Positions 52,464 to 61,340 of a stretch of 64,000 bases of DNA are shown piece by piece. Below the pieces are notes generated by a model, which saw only the letters and a list, made by a program, of their open reading frames with translations, ran no database searches and was not told where the DNA came from. Position numbers and translations under genes: made by a program. Each line of letters opens with the position of its first letter. The first letter of the stretch is position 1. Location of the stretch: the NCBI RefSeq assembly GCF_001644565.1, contig NZ_CP011387.1, positions 2,340,501 through 2,404,500 of the forward strand, in the 5' to 3' direction. The DNA comes from Deinococcus puniceus. GTDB taxonomy: Bacteria; Deinococcota; Deinococci; Deinococcales; Deinococcaceae.

Positions 52464-53756
52464 TTACCTCAATGCCTGCCCAATATCCGCCTGCAAATCG
52501 GCCAGTGCTTCTAGGCCCACGCTCATGCGGATGGTCAGGGGCGTGACCCCGGCGGCGTGGCGGGCAGGCTCGGCAATGCGGCCATGCGTGGTCGTCCACG
52601 GATGTACCACCAGCGTCCGGGTATCGCCCAGATTGGGGGCAATTCTCAGCACCTTCAGGCGGGGCAAGAAGGCCGAGGGATCAGGCACTTCAAAGGTCAG
52701 GACTGCGCCGAAACCGTGCCGCAAGACCCGTTGGGCGTTGGCGTGCGAAGGATGACCCGGCAGGCCCACGTAGCTGACGCGGCCCACGCCGGGATGGGCT
52801 TCCAACCAGTGTGCCAACGCCAACGCTGTAGCTGATTCGCGCTCCAGCCGCAGCGCCAGCGTTTCCAGACCCTGCGCGATCTGGTGGGCATTCTGAGGGG
52901 CCAGATTCATGCCCAGTTGGTGCGCCCCGAACCAGCGTTGCCGCCATGCGAGGGCCGCGTCGCCGCGCACGTTCAGCACGCTGTTGGGTCCGCCCTCGGT
53001 GTAAATCGGATTGCGCGTCAGGTCGTGCTGCGTGCCCACCGTAACGCTGCCGCCCAGCACCCCGCCGTGCCCGCCCGCCCACTTGGTCAGCGACTGAGAC
53101 ACGATATCTGCGCCGTGTTCCAGTGGACGGCACAGGAATCCCACGCCCGCGCAGGTGTTGTCTATGCCCAGCAGCGCCCCGTGTGCGTGCGCGATGTCGG
53201 CAAAGGCAGCGATGTCGGGTACGTCTCCGGCGGGATTGCTGAGCGTTTCGGCCCAGACCAGCCGGGTGTTGGGCTGCATGGCGGCCCGCACCGCGTCGGG
53301 TGTATTGGCCGTCAGGGTGGCCGAAATGCCCATCAGCGGCAAAATGTTGTTCAGCATGCCCGACGTGCCGCCGAACAAACTGGCCGTAGACACCACATGA
53401 TCCCCGGCGCGGCACACGCCCATGATGGTGGTGAGGGTGGCCGCCTGCCCGCTGGACAGCGCAATGGTGGCTGCGCCGCCTTCCAGCGCAGTCAGGCGTT
53501 CTTCTAGCGCCCGCACGGTGGGGTTTTGCAGGCGGGCATAGCTGAGGCCTGTGTTCAGTTGAAATTCTTCCTGCGCCTGCTCCAGCGTCTCGAACTGAAA
53601 GGCGGCGGCGTGATGCACCGGAATGCCGATGGTGACGCCCAATCCGCGCCCGATTCCGGTCTGGACGGCAGTGGTTTCGTAGCTCCAATCAGGCGTAGAA
53701 GTTCCAGCTTCATCAATCCAATCGGCATCGGGGGAACGGGCGGGCGCGTCGGTCAT
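52464..53756 (-). CDS. O-acetylhomoserine sulfhydrylase/Cys-Met metabolism PLP enzyme
   Basis: 430 residues, MetY/MetB-type gamma-family PLP enzyme. It has YARLQNPTVRALEERLTALEGG at the N-terminus, VWAETLSNPAG, GIDNTCAGVG and the PLP Lys in SQSLTKWAGGHG (about residue 223). LRIAPNLGDTRTLVVHP, including the sulfate-binding region typical of MetY, points to O-acetylhomoserine aminocarboxypropyltransferase making homocysteine. A TACCAT -10 box ends six bases before the ATG. Divergent from the tandem-Nudix gene. Confidence 0.87.
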   Translation of the reverse strand: MTDAPARSPDADWIDEAGTSTPDWSYETTAVQTGIGRGLGVTIGIPVHHAAAFQFETLEQAQEEFQLNTGLSYARLQNPTVRALEERLTALEGGAATIALSSGQAATLTTIMGVCRAGDHVVSTASLFGGTSGMLNNILPLMGISATLTANTPDAVRAAMQPNTRLVWAETLSNPAGDVPDIAAFADIAHAHGALLGIDNTCAGVGFLCRPLEHGADIVSQSLTKWAGGHGGVLGGSVTVGTQHDLTRNPIYTEGGPNSVLNVRGDAALAWRQRWFGAHQLGMNLAPQNAHQIAQGLETLALRLERESATALALAHWLEAHPGVGRVSYVGLPGHPSHANAQRVLRHGFGAVLTFEVPDPSAFLPRLKVLRIAPNLGDTRTLVVHPWTTTHGRIAEPARHAAGVTPLTIRMSVGLEALADLQADIGQALR

Positions 53757-53848
53757 GGGTTCATGGTAGGCGATAGGGCCGCGCAGAATAGGGCGCAAGT
53801 AGGACAACTTGCCCGGCATCCCGCCCCCGCCCCGCTACACTCGCCCGC

Positions 53849-54841
53849 ATGGGGTACTTGTCAGAGTTGCGGGCCGTCTGGGGCCACGCGCCGCTGTTTG
53901 CAGTCGGCATCGGCGTGATGATCTTGGATGAACGGGGCCGCATTTTGTTGCAGCAGCGTGGGGATGACGGGTTGTGGGGCACACCGGGGGGCGCAGTAGA
54001 ACCCGGCGAGGACTTCTTGACCGCCGCCCGCCGCGAGTTGTTAGAGGAAACCGGGCTGGTATGTCCTGACTTGCACCTGCTGGACTTTCCCGAAGGTCTG
54101 GTGGACGGGCCGGAGCTGTACCACTGCTACCCCAACGGCCATCAGGTGTACATGGTGGGGATGCGGGCGCAGGGCACGCTCCCCGCCGCCGCGCTGGACA
54201 ATGCCGCCCCCGACGACAGCGGCGAAACGTTGGCTCTGAAGTGGTTCGATTTAGATGATCTTCCACCCATCAGCGCGAATGCCAACATCGTGAAAATGAA
54301 CCTGCTGCGGGCGCGGGTGGGCGTGCCGCCGTTGCCCCTGTTGCCTGTGCCCGCGCCGCCGCCCGTGACTGGCAACTTTGCGCGGGCCTTGCGTGCAGCA
54401 GCGGGCAAACGGCCTCTCCTGTTGCCCGGTGCCAGCGTTCAGGTCTTGGATGAATCAGGGCGCTTGCTGCTGCTTCGGCATGCCAACACGGGCCTGTGGG
54501 CATTGCCGGGCGGCGGCATGGAACCCGGCGAACGCTTTGAAGCCTGCGCCGCCCGCGAGTTGCGGGAAGAAACAGGCCTCACGGCGGCACGGTTGATTCC
54601 GGTACACATGCAGGCGGGGGCTGGGTTCAGGGTGCAGGATACGGCGGGCAATATCACTGACCCAGTAGGCGTGATTTTCCGTGCAGAGGGCATCAGCGGA
54701 AGCCTGCGCCTGAGGACTGACGAAATCTCAGAAGCACGCTGGGCTGGGCCGAATGAGTTGCCGGGGCAAGGGGAATGGGCGGGGGCGTATGTGCGGGAGG
54801 GGGTGCGGGGGGCGTTTGGGCTTTTAGCTCCTCACCCTTGA
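53849..54841 (+). CDS. Tandem Nudix-domain protein
   Basis: 330 residues with two Nudix domains. The first box is GGAVEPGEDFLTAARRELLEETGL (about 50-73), the second is GGGMEPGERFEACAARELREETGL (about 215-238); both keep the REx2EExG core. A TACACT -10 box (53836-53841) lies seven bases before the ATG, a leaderless layout. The last residues LLAPHP and the stop fall inside a dispersed repeat, so the native C-terminus may have been replaced. Substrate unknown. Confidence 0.85.
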   Translation: MGYLSELRAVWGHAPLFAVGIGVMILDERGRILLQQRGDDGLWGTPGGAVEPGEDFLTAARRELLEETGLVCPDLHLLDFPEGLVDGPELYHCYPNGHQVYMVGMRAQGTLPAAALDNAAPDDSGETLALKWFDLDDLPPISANANIVKMNLLRARVGVPPLPLLPVPAPPPVTGNFARALRAAAGKRPLLLPGASVQVLDESGRLLLLRHANTGLWALPGGGMEPGERFEACAARELREETGLTAARLIPVHMQAGAGFRVQDTAGNITDPVGVIFRAEGISGSLRLRTDEISEARWAGPNELPGQGEWAGAYVREGVRGAFGLLAPHP

Positions 54842-54904
54842 GGGGGGAGGCTGGGACTCGCAGAGCTACGCAGTAGAGGGGGTGAGTGAGCGAAGCGATT
54901 GCCC
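54822..54904. repeat. ~83-bp dispersed repeat, copy 1
   Basis: From TTTTAGCTCCTCACCC to GCGATTGCCC. Inverted relative to 63877-63958, with about five differences in 83 bases. It includes the 3' end of the tandem-Nudix gene. Confidence 0.85.
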
Positions 54905-54919
54905 TTCTCCCCACAAAAA

Positions 54920-54946
54920 GGGGCTGAAGCATCACGCTTCAGCCCC
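54920..54946 (-). terminator. Terminator of the phe operon
   Basis: GGGGCTGAAGC and GCTTCAGCCCC (11-bp perfect stem, 5-base loop), followed by TTTTT on the minus strand. It ends 16 bases before the pheT stop. Confidence 0.9.
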
Positions 54947-54962
54947 CTCCTTTCGCTCCCGC

Positions 54963-57422
54963 TCACTTGTCCCGAATCCCCCACCCCTGCGCCCGAATCG
55001 CCCCGATCAGGCGTTCCATCACTGGGTCTACCTCGGCGTCGGTCAGAGTCTTTTCGCCCCGGAACACGAGGCGCACGGCTACGCTGCGCTCTCCTTCGGG
55101 AATGGGCGTGCCCACGTACACGTCAAAGGGTTCCACGGTTTCCAGCAATGCTCCAGCCTCGGCCTTCAGCAGCGCGGCCAATTCGCCGTAAGAGACGCCG
55201 TTGGGCGCGATAATCGCCAAATCACGCCACGCGGCGGGGGCGCGGCTGGGATCGCGGAAGGCCCACGCCCGCCCCGGTAGCGGTAAGGCGGCTTCCAGCA
55301 AAAAGGTCTCCCCTTTCAGGCCAAATTCGGCGGCCACAGCGGGATGCAGCGCCCCGATCCAGCCCACGCCCTGACCATTCCAGACCAGTTCGCCCGCAAT
55401 GCCGGGATGCAGCGCACTGGGCACCGCGTCGCCGCGCAACTGGCGCACCTCTACGCCCGCGCCGAGGCTGGCAGCGAGGCTTTCCAGCAGGCCCTTGAAC
55501 ACGCCAAACGATCCGGCAACGGCGGGCTGATGGGTTTTGGGCGCGAGGTCGCCGCGCATCAGCAGGCCCACGCGCTCGGCCTCTCCGCTGGCGGGGAAAA
55601 TACGCCCGATCTCGAAGATCAGCACGCGCTCGCCTTTGGCATGAGCGCCCGCCGCCTTCAGCAGCGACGGATACAGCGCGGTTCGCATGGCCGTGCGGTC
55701 TGCCGTCAGCGGATTTTGCAGGCGCACGGTGGGCGCTTCGGCGCGGGATTTGGCGGCTTCTTCATCGCTGGTAAAGGTGTAGGTCACGACTTCTTGTGCG
55801 CCCAGTCCGGCCAAGGCGCGGCGCAGGCCAGCCCGTGCCAAGCCTTCTTTTTCCGCGCCGATGTTGCTGGTATGAATCCGCAGCGTGGGCAGCGTTTCAG
55901 GCAGATGGATAAAGCCGTGCAGGCGGGCCACTTCTTCGGCCAAATCCTGCCAGATAGACATATCGATGCGCCATGAGGGCGGCGTCACCGTCAGTTGGTC
56001 GTCAGCGGCCACCACTTCGCAGCCCAGTCGGGTCAGGATTTCGCTCATTTCGGTGGTGGAGATGTCCATGCCCAGCAGGGCGCGAATCTGGCTGCCCGTG
56101 GCCCCGATGACGCCGGGAACGTCGGGCGTGCCCACCAACGTCAGGCCGGGATGGGCCGCGCCGCCGCCCGCCGCCGCCAGCAGTCCGGCCACCCGGTTCG
56201 CGCCGCGTGGGGCCAGCAACGGATCAACGCCGCGCTCGTAGCGGTACACGGCATCTGTTTTCAGGCCAAGGCGGGTGCTGGTGCGCCGCAGCAACACGGG
56301 GTCAAAGTGCGCCGATTCGATGACCACATCGCTCGTATCAGCCCGCACGCGCCCATGCTCGCCGCCCATGATACCCGCGATACCCAGCACGCCCTGTCCA
56401 GCTTTGACCTCGCCAGCGGTAGCAAAAGCGTCGGCCACCGTGGAGATCGGCACGGGGCGGCCATCCAAGATCAGCAAATCTTCTGGCCCCGTCCCATGCT
56501 CGCCGCCCATCAGATCACGCACGGTTTCGCCCTGCCGCAAGCCGAACGACACGATGATCTGGTCGTCGGTCACGTCGCGGCGGTCATACAGGGCGGTGGG
56601 TTGGCCCAGTTCCAGCATCACGTAATTGCTGGCGTCCACGATCAGGTCAATGGGGCGCATTCCGGCCAGCGTCAGGCGGCGCTGCATCCACAGCGGGCTG
56701 GGGCCGTTTTGGAGACCCGACACGGTGCGGGCGGCAAAATGGTCGCACCCGAAGCGCAATTTGCGGGAAGGATCGCGCTCGATGACGAGGCCACGTGGCG
56801 GGAGCGACACCCGGATTTCTCCTTCTCCAGAGGGTTGCGGCCCTGCATCGGGCATCACCAGTTCCAGCTTCAGGAAGGCGGCGAGGTCACGGGCCAAGCC
56901 CACCGCGCTCAGCACGTCGGCGCGGTTGGGGGTGACTTCTACGTCCAGCACGCTGTCAGCGGCCCAGACGGTGTACATGGGCGTGCCGGGAGCCGCCGTG
57001 CCCGCCGGAAACAGCATCAGCCCCGCCGCCGACTCACCGAGACTCAGTTCTTTGGCGCTGGCCGCCATGCCCCACGATTCCACGCCTTGCAGCACGCGCA
57101 CGCCGTACTCCATGCCGCCCAGCGTGGTACCGGGGGTCACGAGGGCCACCATCGTGCCCGCCCGCAGGCCCACCGCGTTCGGCGCACCGCTGGCAATGGT
57201 TTTGGCTCCGTGTGGGCCGACATCCAGCGCCAAGCGGGTCAGTTGCGTGCCCTCTATGGGCGCGGCCTCGGTCACGGCAGCCAGCACGACGCCTTCAATG
57301 GGCGCTGGCACGTCTTCAATGCCTTCTAAGGGAAGCCCCAATTGGGCCAGAATCGGTTCTAGGTCAGCGGCGGGAGGCAGGGCGGGCAGGAGTTCTTTAA
57401 GCCAAGTGTAGGGAAGTTTCAT
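54963..57422 (-). CDS. pheT: Phenylalanine-tRNA ligase beta subunit
   Basis: 819 residues, with PheS forms the (alpha beta)2 enzyme. It has MKLPYTWLKELLPAL, a tRNA-binding OB region (VLAAVTEA, GLRAGTMVALVTPGTTLGGMEYG), B3/B4 editing region (GIMGGEHGRVRADTSDVVIESAHFDPV), B5 domain, and a C-terminal anticodon-binding domain (RDPSRAPAAWRDLAIIAPNG). Start ATG overlaps the stop of the preceding gene (ATGA). Unlike the usual pheS-pheT pair, two genes separate it from pheS. Confidence 0.96.
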   Translation of the reverse strand: MKLPYTWLKELLPALPPAADLEPILAQLGLPLEGIEDVPAPIEGVVLAAVTEAAPIEGTQLTRLALDVGPHGAKTIASGAPNAVGLRAGTMVALVTPGTTLGGMEYGVRVLQGVESWGMAASAKELSLGESAAGLMLFPAGTAAPGTPMYTVWAADSVLDVEVTPNRADVLSAVGLARDLAAFLKLELVMPDAGPQPSGEGEIRVSLPPRGLVIERDPSRKLRFGCDHFAARTVSGLQNGPSPLWMQRRLTLAGMRPIDLIVDASNYVMLELGQPTALYDRRDVTDDQIIVSFGLRQGETVRDLMGGEHGTGPEDLLILDGRPVPISTVADAFATAGEVKAGQGVLGIAGIMGGEHGRVRADTSDVVIESAHFDPVLLRRTSTRLGLKTDAVYRYERGVDPLLAPRGANRVAGLLAAAGGGAAHPGLTLVGTPDVPGVIGATGSQIRALLGMDISTTEMSEILTRLGCEVVAADDQLTVTPPSWRIDMSIWQDLAEEVARLHGFIHLPETLPTLRIHTSNIGAEKEGLARAGLRRALAGLGAQEVVTYTFTSDEEAAKSRAEAPTVRLQNPLTADRTAMRTALYPSLLKAAGAHAKGERVLIFEIGRIFPASGEAERVGLLMRGDLAPKTHQPAVAGSFGVFKGLLESLAASLGAGVEVRQLRGDAVPSALHPGIAGELVWNGQGVGWIGALHPAVAAEFGLKGETFLLEAALPLPGRAWAFRDPSRAPAAWRDLAIIAPNGVSYGELAALLKAEAGALLETVEPFDVYVGTPIPEGERSVAVRLVFRGEKTLTDAEVDPVMERLIGAIRAQGWGIRDK

Positions 57423-57883
57423 GGGTGTCCTTTTTTCGCTATCAGACGCAATATCTCGGCTTCTAGGCTCCAAACGCCTAACAGTTCTTTGCCTGTTTGT
57501 CTTTTCTTTTGCTCAATCACTCCCTGAACTTCCAGCGGTGGAATGGCAAGTTCAGCGCCCGAACGGATGTTTTCTTCTAGAGTCACAGCAGCTTCGTAAA
57601 ATAGTTCTTCGTCAGGCTCTCGCATAAAAGAGATAAGGATCGAAATGGATTGCTTCGTCGTTATTTCAGTCAGAGCCTGTGTAAGCGAGAGTTTCCAGAG
57701 TCTTTCCCGGCCTGCGATGACAGCGGCTAGGTGTTCCCAATCACTATCAGAGAAATCAAAAAGCAATCTGTTCGCATAACAGCATCCATCATCAGACCAC
57801 GCATCTTTGAACTGGCTGGCTTGTAAAAAACGATCTAAATCATCAAAAAGATTGGGCAGGGCAACCAAATCACTCCCCCTCAC
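57419..57883 (-). CDS. Hypothetical protein inserted between pheS and pheT
   Basis: 154 residues, helical: DDLDRFLQASQFKDAWSDDGC, DWEHLAAVIAGRERLWKLSL, ISILISFMREPDEELFYEAAV, VWSLEAEILRLIAKK. HEAT-like spacing resembles some immunity proteins of the polymorphic-toxin world, but the family is not recognised. Lower GC than pheS and pheT. Start overlaps the upstream Nudix stop, stop overlaps the pheT start, so it is fully embedded in the operon. Confidence 0.65.
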   Translation of the reverse strand: MRGSDLVALPNLFDDLDRFLQASQFKDAWSDDGCCYANRLLFDFSDSDWEHLAAVIAGRERLWKLSLTQALTEITTKQSISILISFMREPDEELFYEAAVTLEENIRSGAELAIPPLEVQGVIEQKKRQTGKELLGVWSLEAEILRLIAKKGHP

Positions 57884-58371
57884 TCCACACCCAAAAATAG
57901 ACTCAGAGCATTGATATGCAGCGGATAGAAAGCCTCAGGCGTTCGCCTCAGCAATTCCCGGCAGTCTTGACGCGTGATCCAGCGAATATTGGTGGTCTCG
58001 CCCGTTTCCCCTAACAAATGACCCTCCGCTTCACAGATAAACGTGTGCAAGATGATGGAGTAGCCGCCGGATAGATTCTGAGTCGTCAGGAAGGGTGTGA
58101 AGCTCATAACCTCGTAACCGTTGACCGTGCGAACGATTGAAGATTCTTCGCCTACGATTCGGCTAATGCTGAGGCCCGTTTCCTCGCGCACTTCCCGGCG
58201 CAGCGCCACAAATACATTTTCGTACTCGCGCACTTTGCCCGCCGCCACTTCCAGCATTCCGTTTTCGATTCCGCCGCCCGGTTTCTGGCGTTTTTGAATC
58301 AGTAGGGCGTCTTGACCATCCTTTTGACCGCGAATGATGGCCCCGACGCAGGGAATGGCGAGGGCTTCCAC
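57880..58371 (-). CDS. Nudix hydrolase inserted between pheS and pheT
   Basis: 163 residues. The Nudix box is GKVREYENVFVALRREVREETGL (about residues 50-72), matching GX5EX7REUXEEXGU. The strands LIQKRQKPGGGIENGMLEVAAG and a C-terminal NIRWITRQDCRELL complete the fold. Begins five bases after the pheS stop. Lower GC than its neighbours. Substrate unknown. Confidence 0.85.
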   Translation of the reverse strand: MEALAIPCVGAIIRGQKDGQDALLIQKRQKPGGGIENGMLEVAAGKVREYENVFVALRREVREETGLSISRIVGEESSIVRTVNGYEVMSFTPFLTTQNLSGGYSIILHTFICEAEGHLLGETGETTNIRWITRQDCRELLRRTPEAFYPLHINALSLFLGVE

Positions 58372-58376
58372 TGGCC

Positions 58377-59505
<1,129 letters not shown>

Positions 59506-59525
<20 letters not shown>

Positions 59526-59580
59526 TCCGTGTAAACGGCGAACGTGTACCTGATGATGGGGTACCGGGGCGGGCAGTCAT
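59506..59580 (-). CDS. Putative leader peptide of pheST
   Basis: A 24-residue ORF, MTARPGTPSSGTRSPFTRSG then KTLT, with its ATG six bases after a TACCCT box. It contains only one Phe codon (codon 16) but six Thr codons, so the simple Phe-attenuation model is not clearly supported. Confidence 0.45.
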
Positions 59581-59586
59581 GGGTTC

Positions 59587-59615
59587 AGGGTAGCGGGTGC
59601 TTGGGGCGGGGTCAA
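59587..59615 (-). promoter_or_regulatory. Promoter of the pheST leader
   Basis: TTGACC (59615-59610) and TACCCT (59592-59587) on the minus strand, 17 bases apart, ATG six bases downstream. Same layout as the asd leader promoter. Confidence 0.7.
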
Positions 59616-59778
59616 GGTGTCTGCCCCGCACAAGTTGCACAGCGTGCGCCCTTTTTCCGTGCGGTACGTATGCCACCATAGATCATGAACCTGACCCAGC
59701 GCACACCCCGCCAAGCATTCCAGACCCGACAGGCACAGCCCCACAACGCTGGCGCTCATGCACCGGGAGGCGGCCCAA

Positions 59779-61266
59779 ATGGGTGAGGCACACGCCGAGC
59801 TGTACCTGCTGGCGGCGGGCGTGTTGCTGCTGGCGAGCTTGTTGCTCAGCCGGATCGGGGGAAGGCTGGGGATTCCGGGCCTGCTGCTGTTTTTGGGCGT
59901 GGGCATGTTGGCCGGATCAGACGGCTTGGGCATCCAGTTTCACGATTACCGCTTGGCCCAGATTTTTGGCGTGGTGGCACTGGCCTTTATTCTGTTTCAA
60001 GGGGGGCTGGACACCAACTGGGCGCTGACCAAACCGGTGGTGCGGCGCGGGCTGAGCCTCGCTACCATCGGCGTGTTGGTCACAGCGGGCCTGATGGCGG
60101 TATTTTCCCATTACGTGTTCGGGTTGCCCTGGCTGGTGGCGTGGCTGCTGGGCGCGATAGTCAGTTCTACCGATGCCAGCGCCGTGTTCAGCGTTCTCAA
60201 GGAACGGGCGCTGGGCCTCAAGGGCGACGTGGCCCCGCTGCTGGAATTCGAGTCGGGCGGCAACGATCCGATGGCAGTCTTTCTGACCATCGGCCTGCTG
60301 CAACTGATCGCCCAACCCGATGCGGGCGTGCTGAGCATCGTGCCGCTGTTCCTCAAGCAGATGATTATCGGCGGCGTGCTGGGCTACGGGTTGGGCCGGG
60401 CCGCACTGTGGATCATCAACCGGGTGCAGCTTCAGTTCGAGGGGCTGTATTCGGTGCTGACGATTGCGCTGGCCCTCACCATTTTCAGTGCCACAGCTCT
60501 GGCGGGCGGCAGCGGCTTTCTGGCTATTTATATTGCAGGCGTCGTGCTGGGCAACGCCGAATTCATTCACAAGCGCAGCCTGATCAACTTTCACGATGGG
60601 CTGGCGTGGCTGATGCAGGTGGGCATGTTCCTGACGCTGGGCCTACTGGTCAATCCGCGTGAGTTGTGGCCTACGGCGGGGCTGGCGCTGGCCTGCTCCC
60701 TGTTTCTGGTGTTCGTGGCGCGGCCCGTCAGTGTGTACCTCAGCCTGTCGCGGGCCAAGATGCCGCTGAACGAAAAGAGCATGGTGGCGTGGGTGGGCCT
60801 GCGCGGGGCCGTGCCCATCGTGCTGGCGACTTTTCCGCTGCTGGCGGGCGTGCCGCAATCCCAAATCCTGTTCAACGTGGTGTTTTTTATCGTGCTGACC
60901 AGCGTGCTGTTGCAGGCCACCACCCTGACGCTGGTGGCCCGTGCGCTGGGTGTGCGCGAGGCCCTGCCCACCCGCACCGATTACCCGATTACCTACACGC
61001 CCACCGGACACAACAAGAACGAGATGGTGGAAGTGGACGTGTTGCGGGGCAGCGCCGCCGACGGCACAAGGATTGTCGACCTGCACCTGCCGCCCAACGC
61101 CCTCGTGATCCTGATTCACCGCGCCGGAGAATTCCTGATTCCCAAGGGAGCCACCGAACTGGAGGCCGGAGACAGCGTGCTGGTGCTGGCAGACGGCGAG
61201 GATCTACGCGAGGTGCAGCGGCGGCTGGGGCACAAGCCCATCGATTTCATTCCCCTTTCGACTTAA
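59779..61266 (+). CDS. CPA1-type Na+ or K+/H+ antiporter with RCK_C domain
   Basis: 495 residues, about 12 membrane helices (NhaP2/CvrA-like). It has LLFLGVGMLAGSDGLG, SSTDASAVFSVL and FESGGNDPMAVFLTIGL, the transport-site motif with the ND aspartate pair. A C-terminal RCK_C (TrkA_C) domain follows (VLRGSAADGTRIVDLHLPPNALVILIHR, LEAGDSVLVLADGEDL), suggesting nucleotide or ligand gating. GGGAGG eight bases before the ATG at 59779 supports that start over ATG 59758. Divergent from the pheS leader. Confidence 0.9.
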   Translation: MGEAHAELYLLAAGVLLLASLLLSRIGGRLGIPGLLLFLGVGMLAGSDGLGIQFHDYRLAQIFGVVALAFILFQGGLDTNWALTKPVVRRGLSLATIGVLVTAGLMAVFSHYVFGLPWLVAWLLGAIVSSTDASAVFSVLKERALGLKGDVAPLLEFESGGNDPMAVFLTIGLLQLIAQPDAGVLSIVPLFLKQMIIGGVLGYGLGRAALWIINRVQLQFEGLYSVLTIALALTIFSATALAGGSGFLAIYIAGVVLGNAEFIHKRSLINFHDGLAWLMQVGMFLTLGLLVNPRELWPTAGLALACSLFLVFVARPVSVYLSLSRAKMPLNEKSMVAWVGLRGAVPIVLATFPLLAGVPQSQILFNVVFFIVLTSVLLQATTLTLVARALGVREALPTRTDYPITYTPTGHNKNEMVEVDVLRGSAADGTRIVDLHLPPNALVILIHRAGEFLIPKGATELEAGDSVLVLADGEDLREVQRRLGHKPIDFIPLST

Positions 61267-61327
61267 TGAAGACGAATCTATTCAATTCACATCCAACCCT
61301 GTAAGAGGGGCGGCAGGGGGGGTTCTC

Positions 61328-61333
61328 TAAACT
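61328..61333 (+). promoter_or_regulatory. -10 box of leaderless GGDEF-EAL gene
   Basis: TAAACT lies seven bases before the ATG at 61341, without a ribosome site. Confidence 0.5.
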
Positions 61334-61340
61334 CCGGGGT

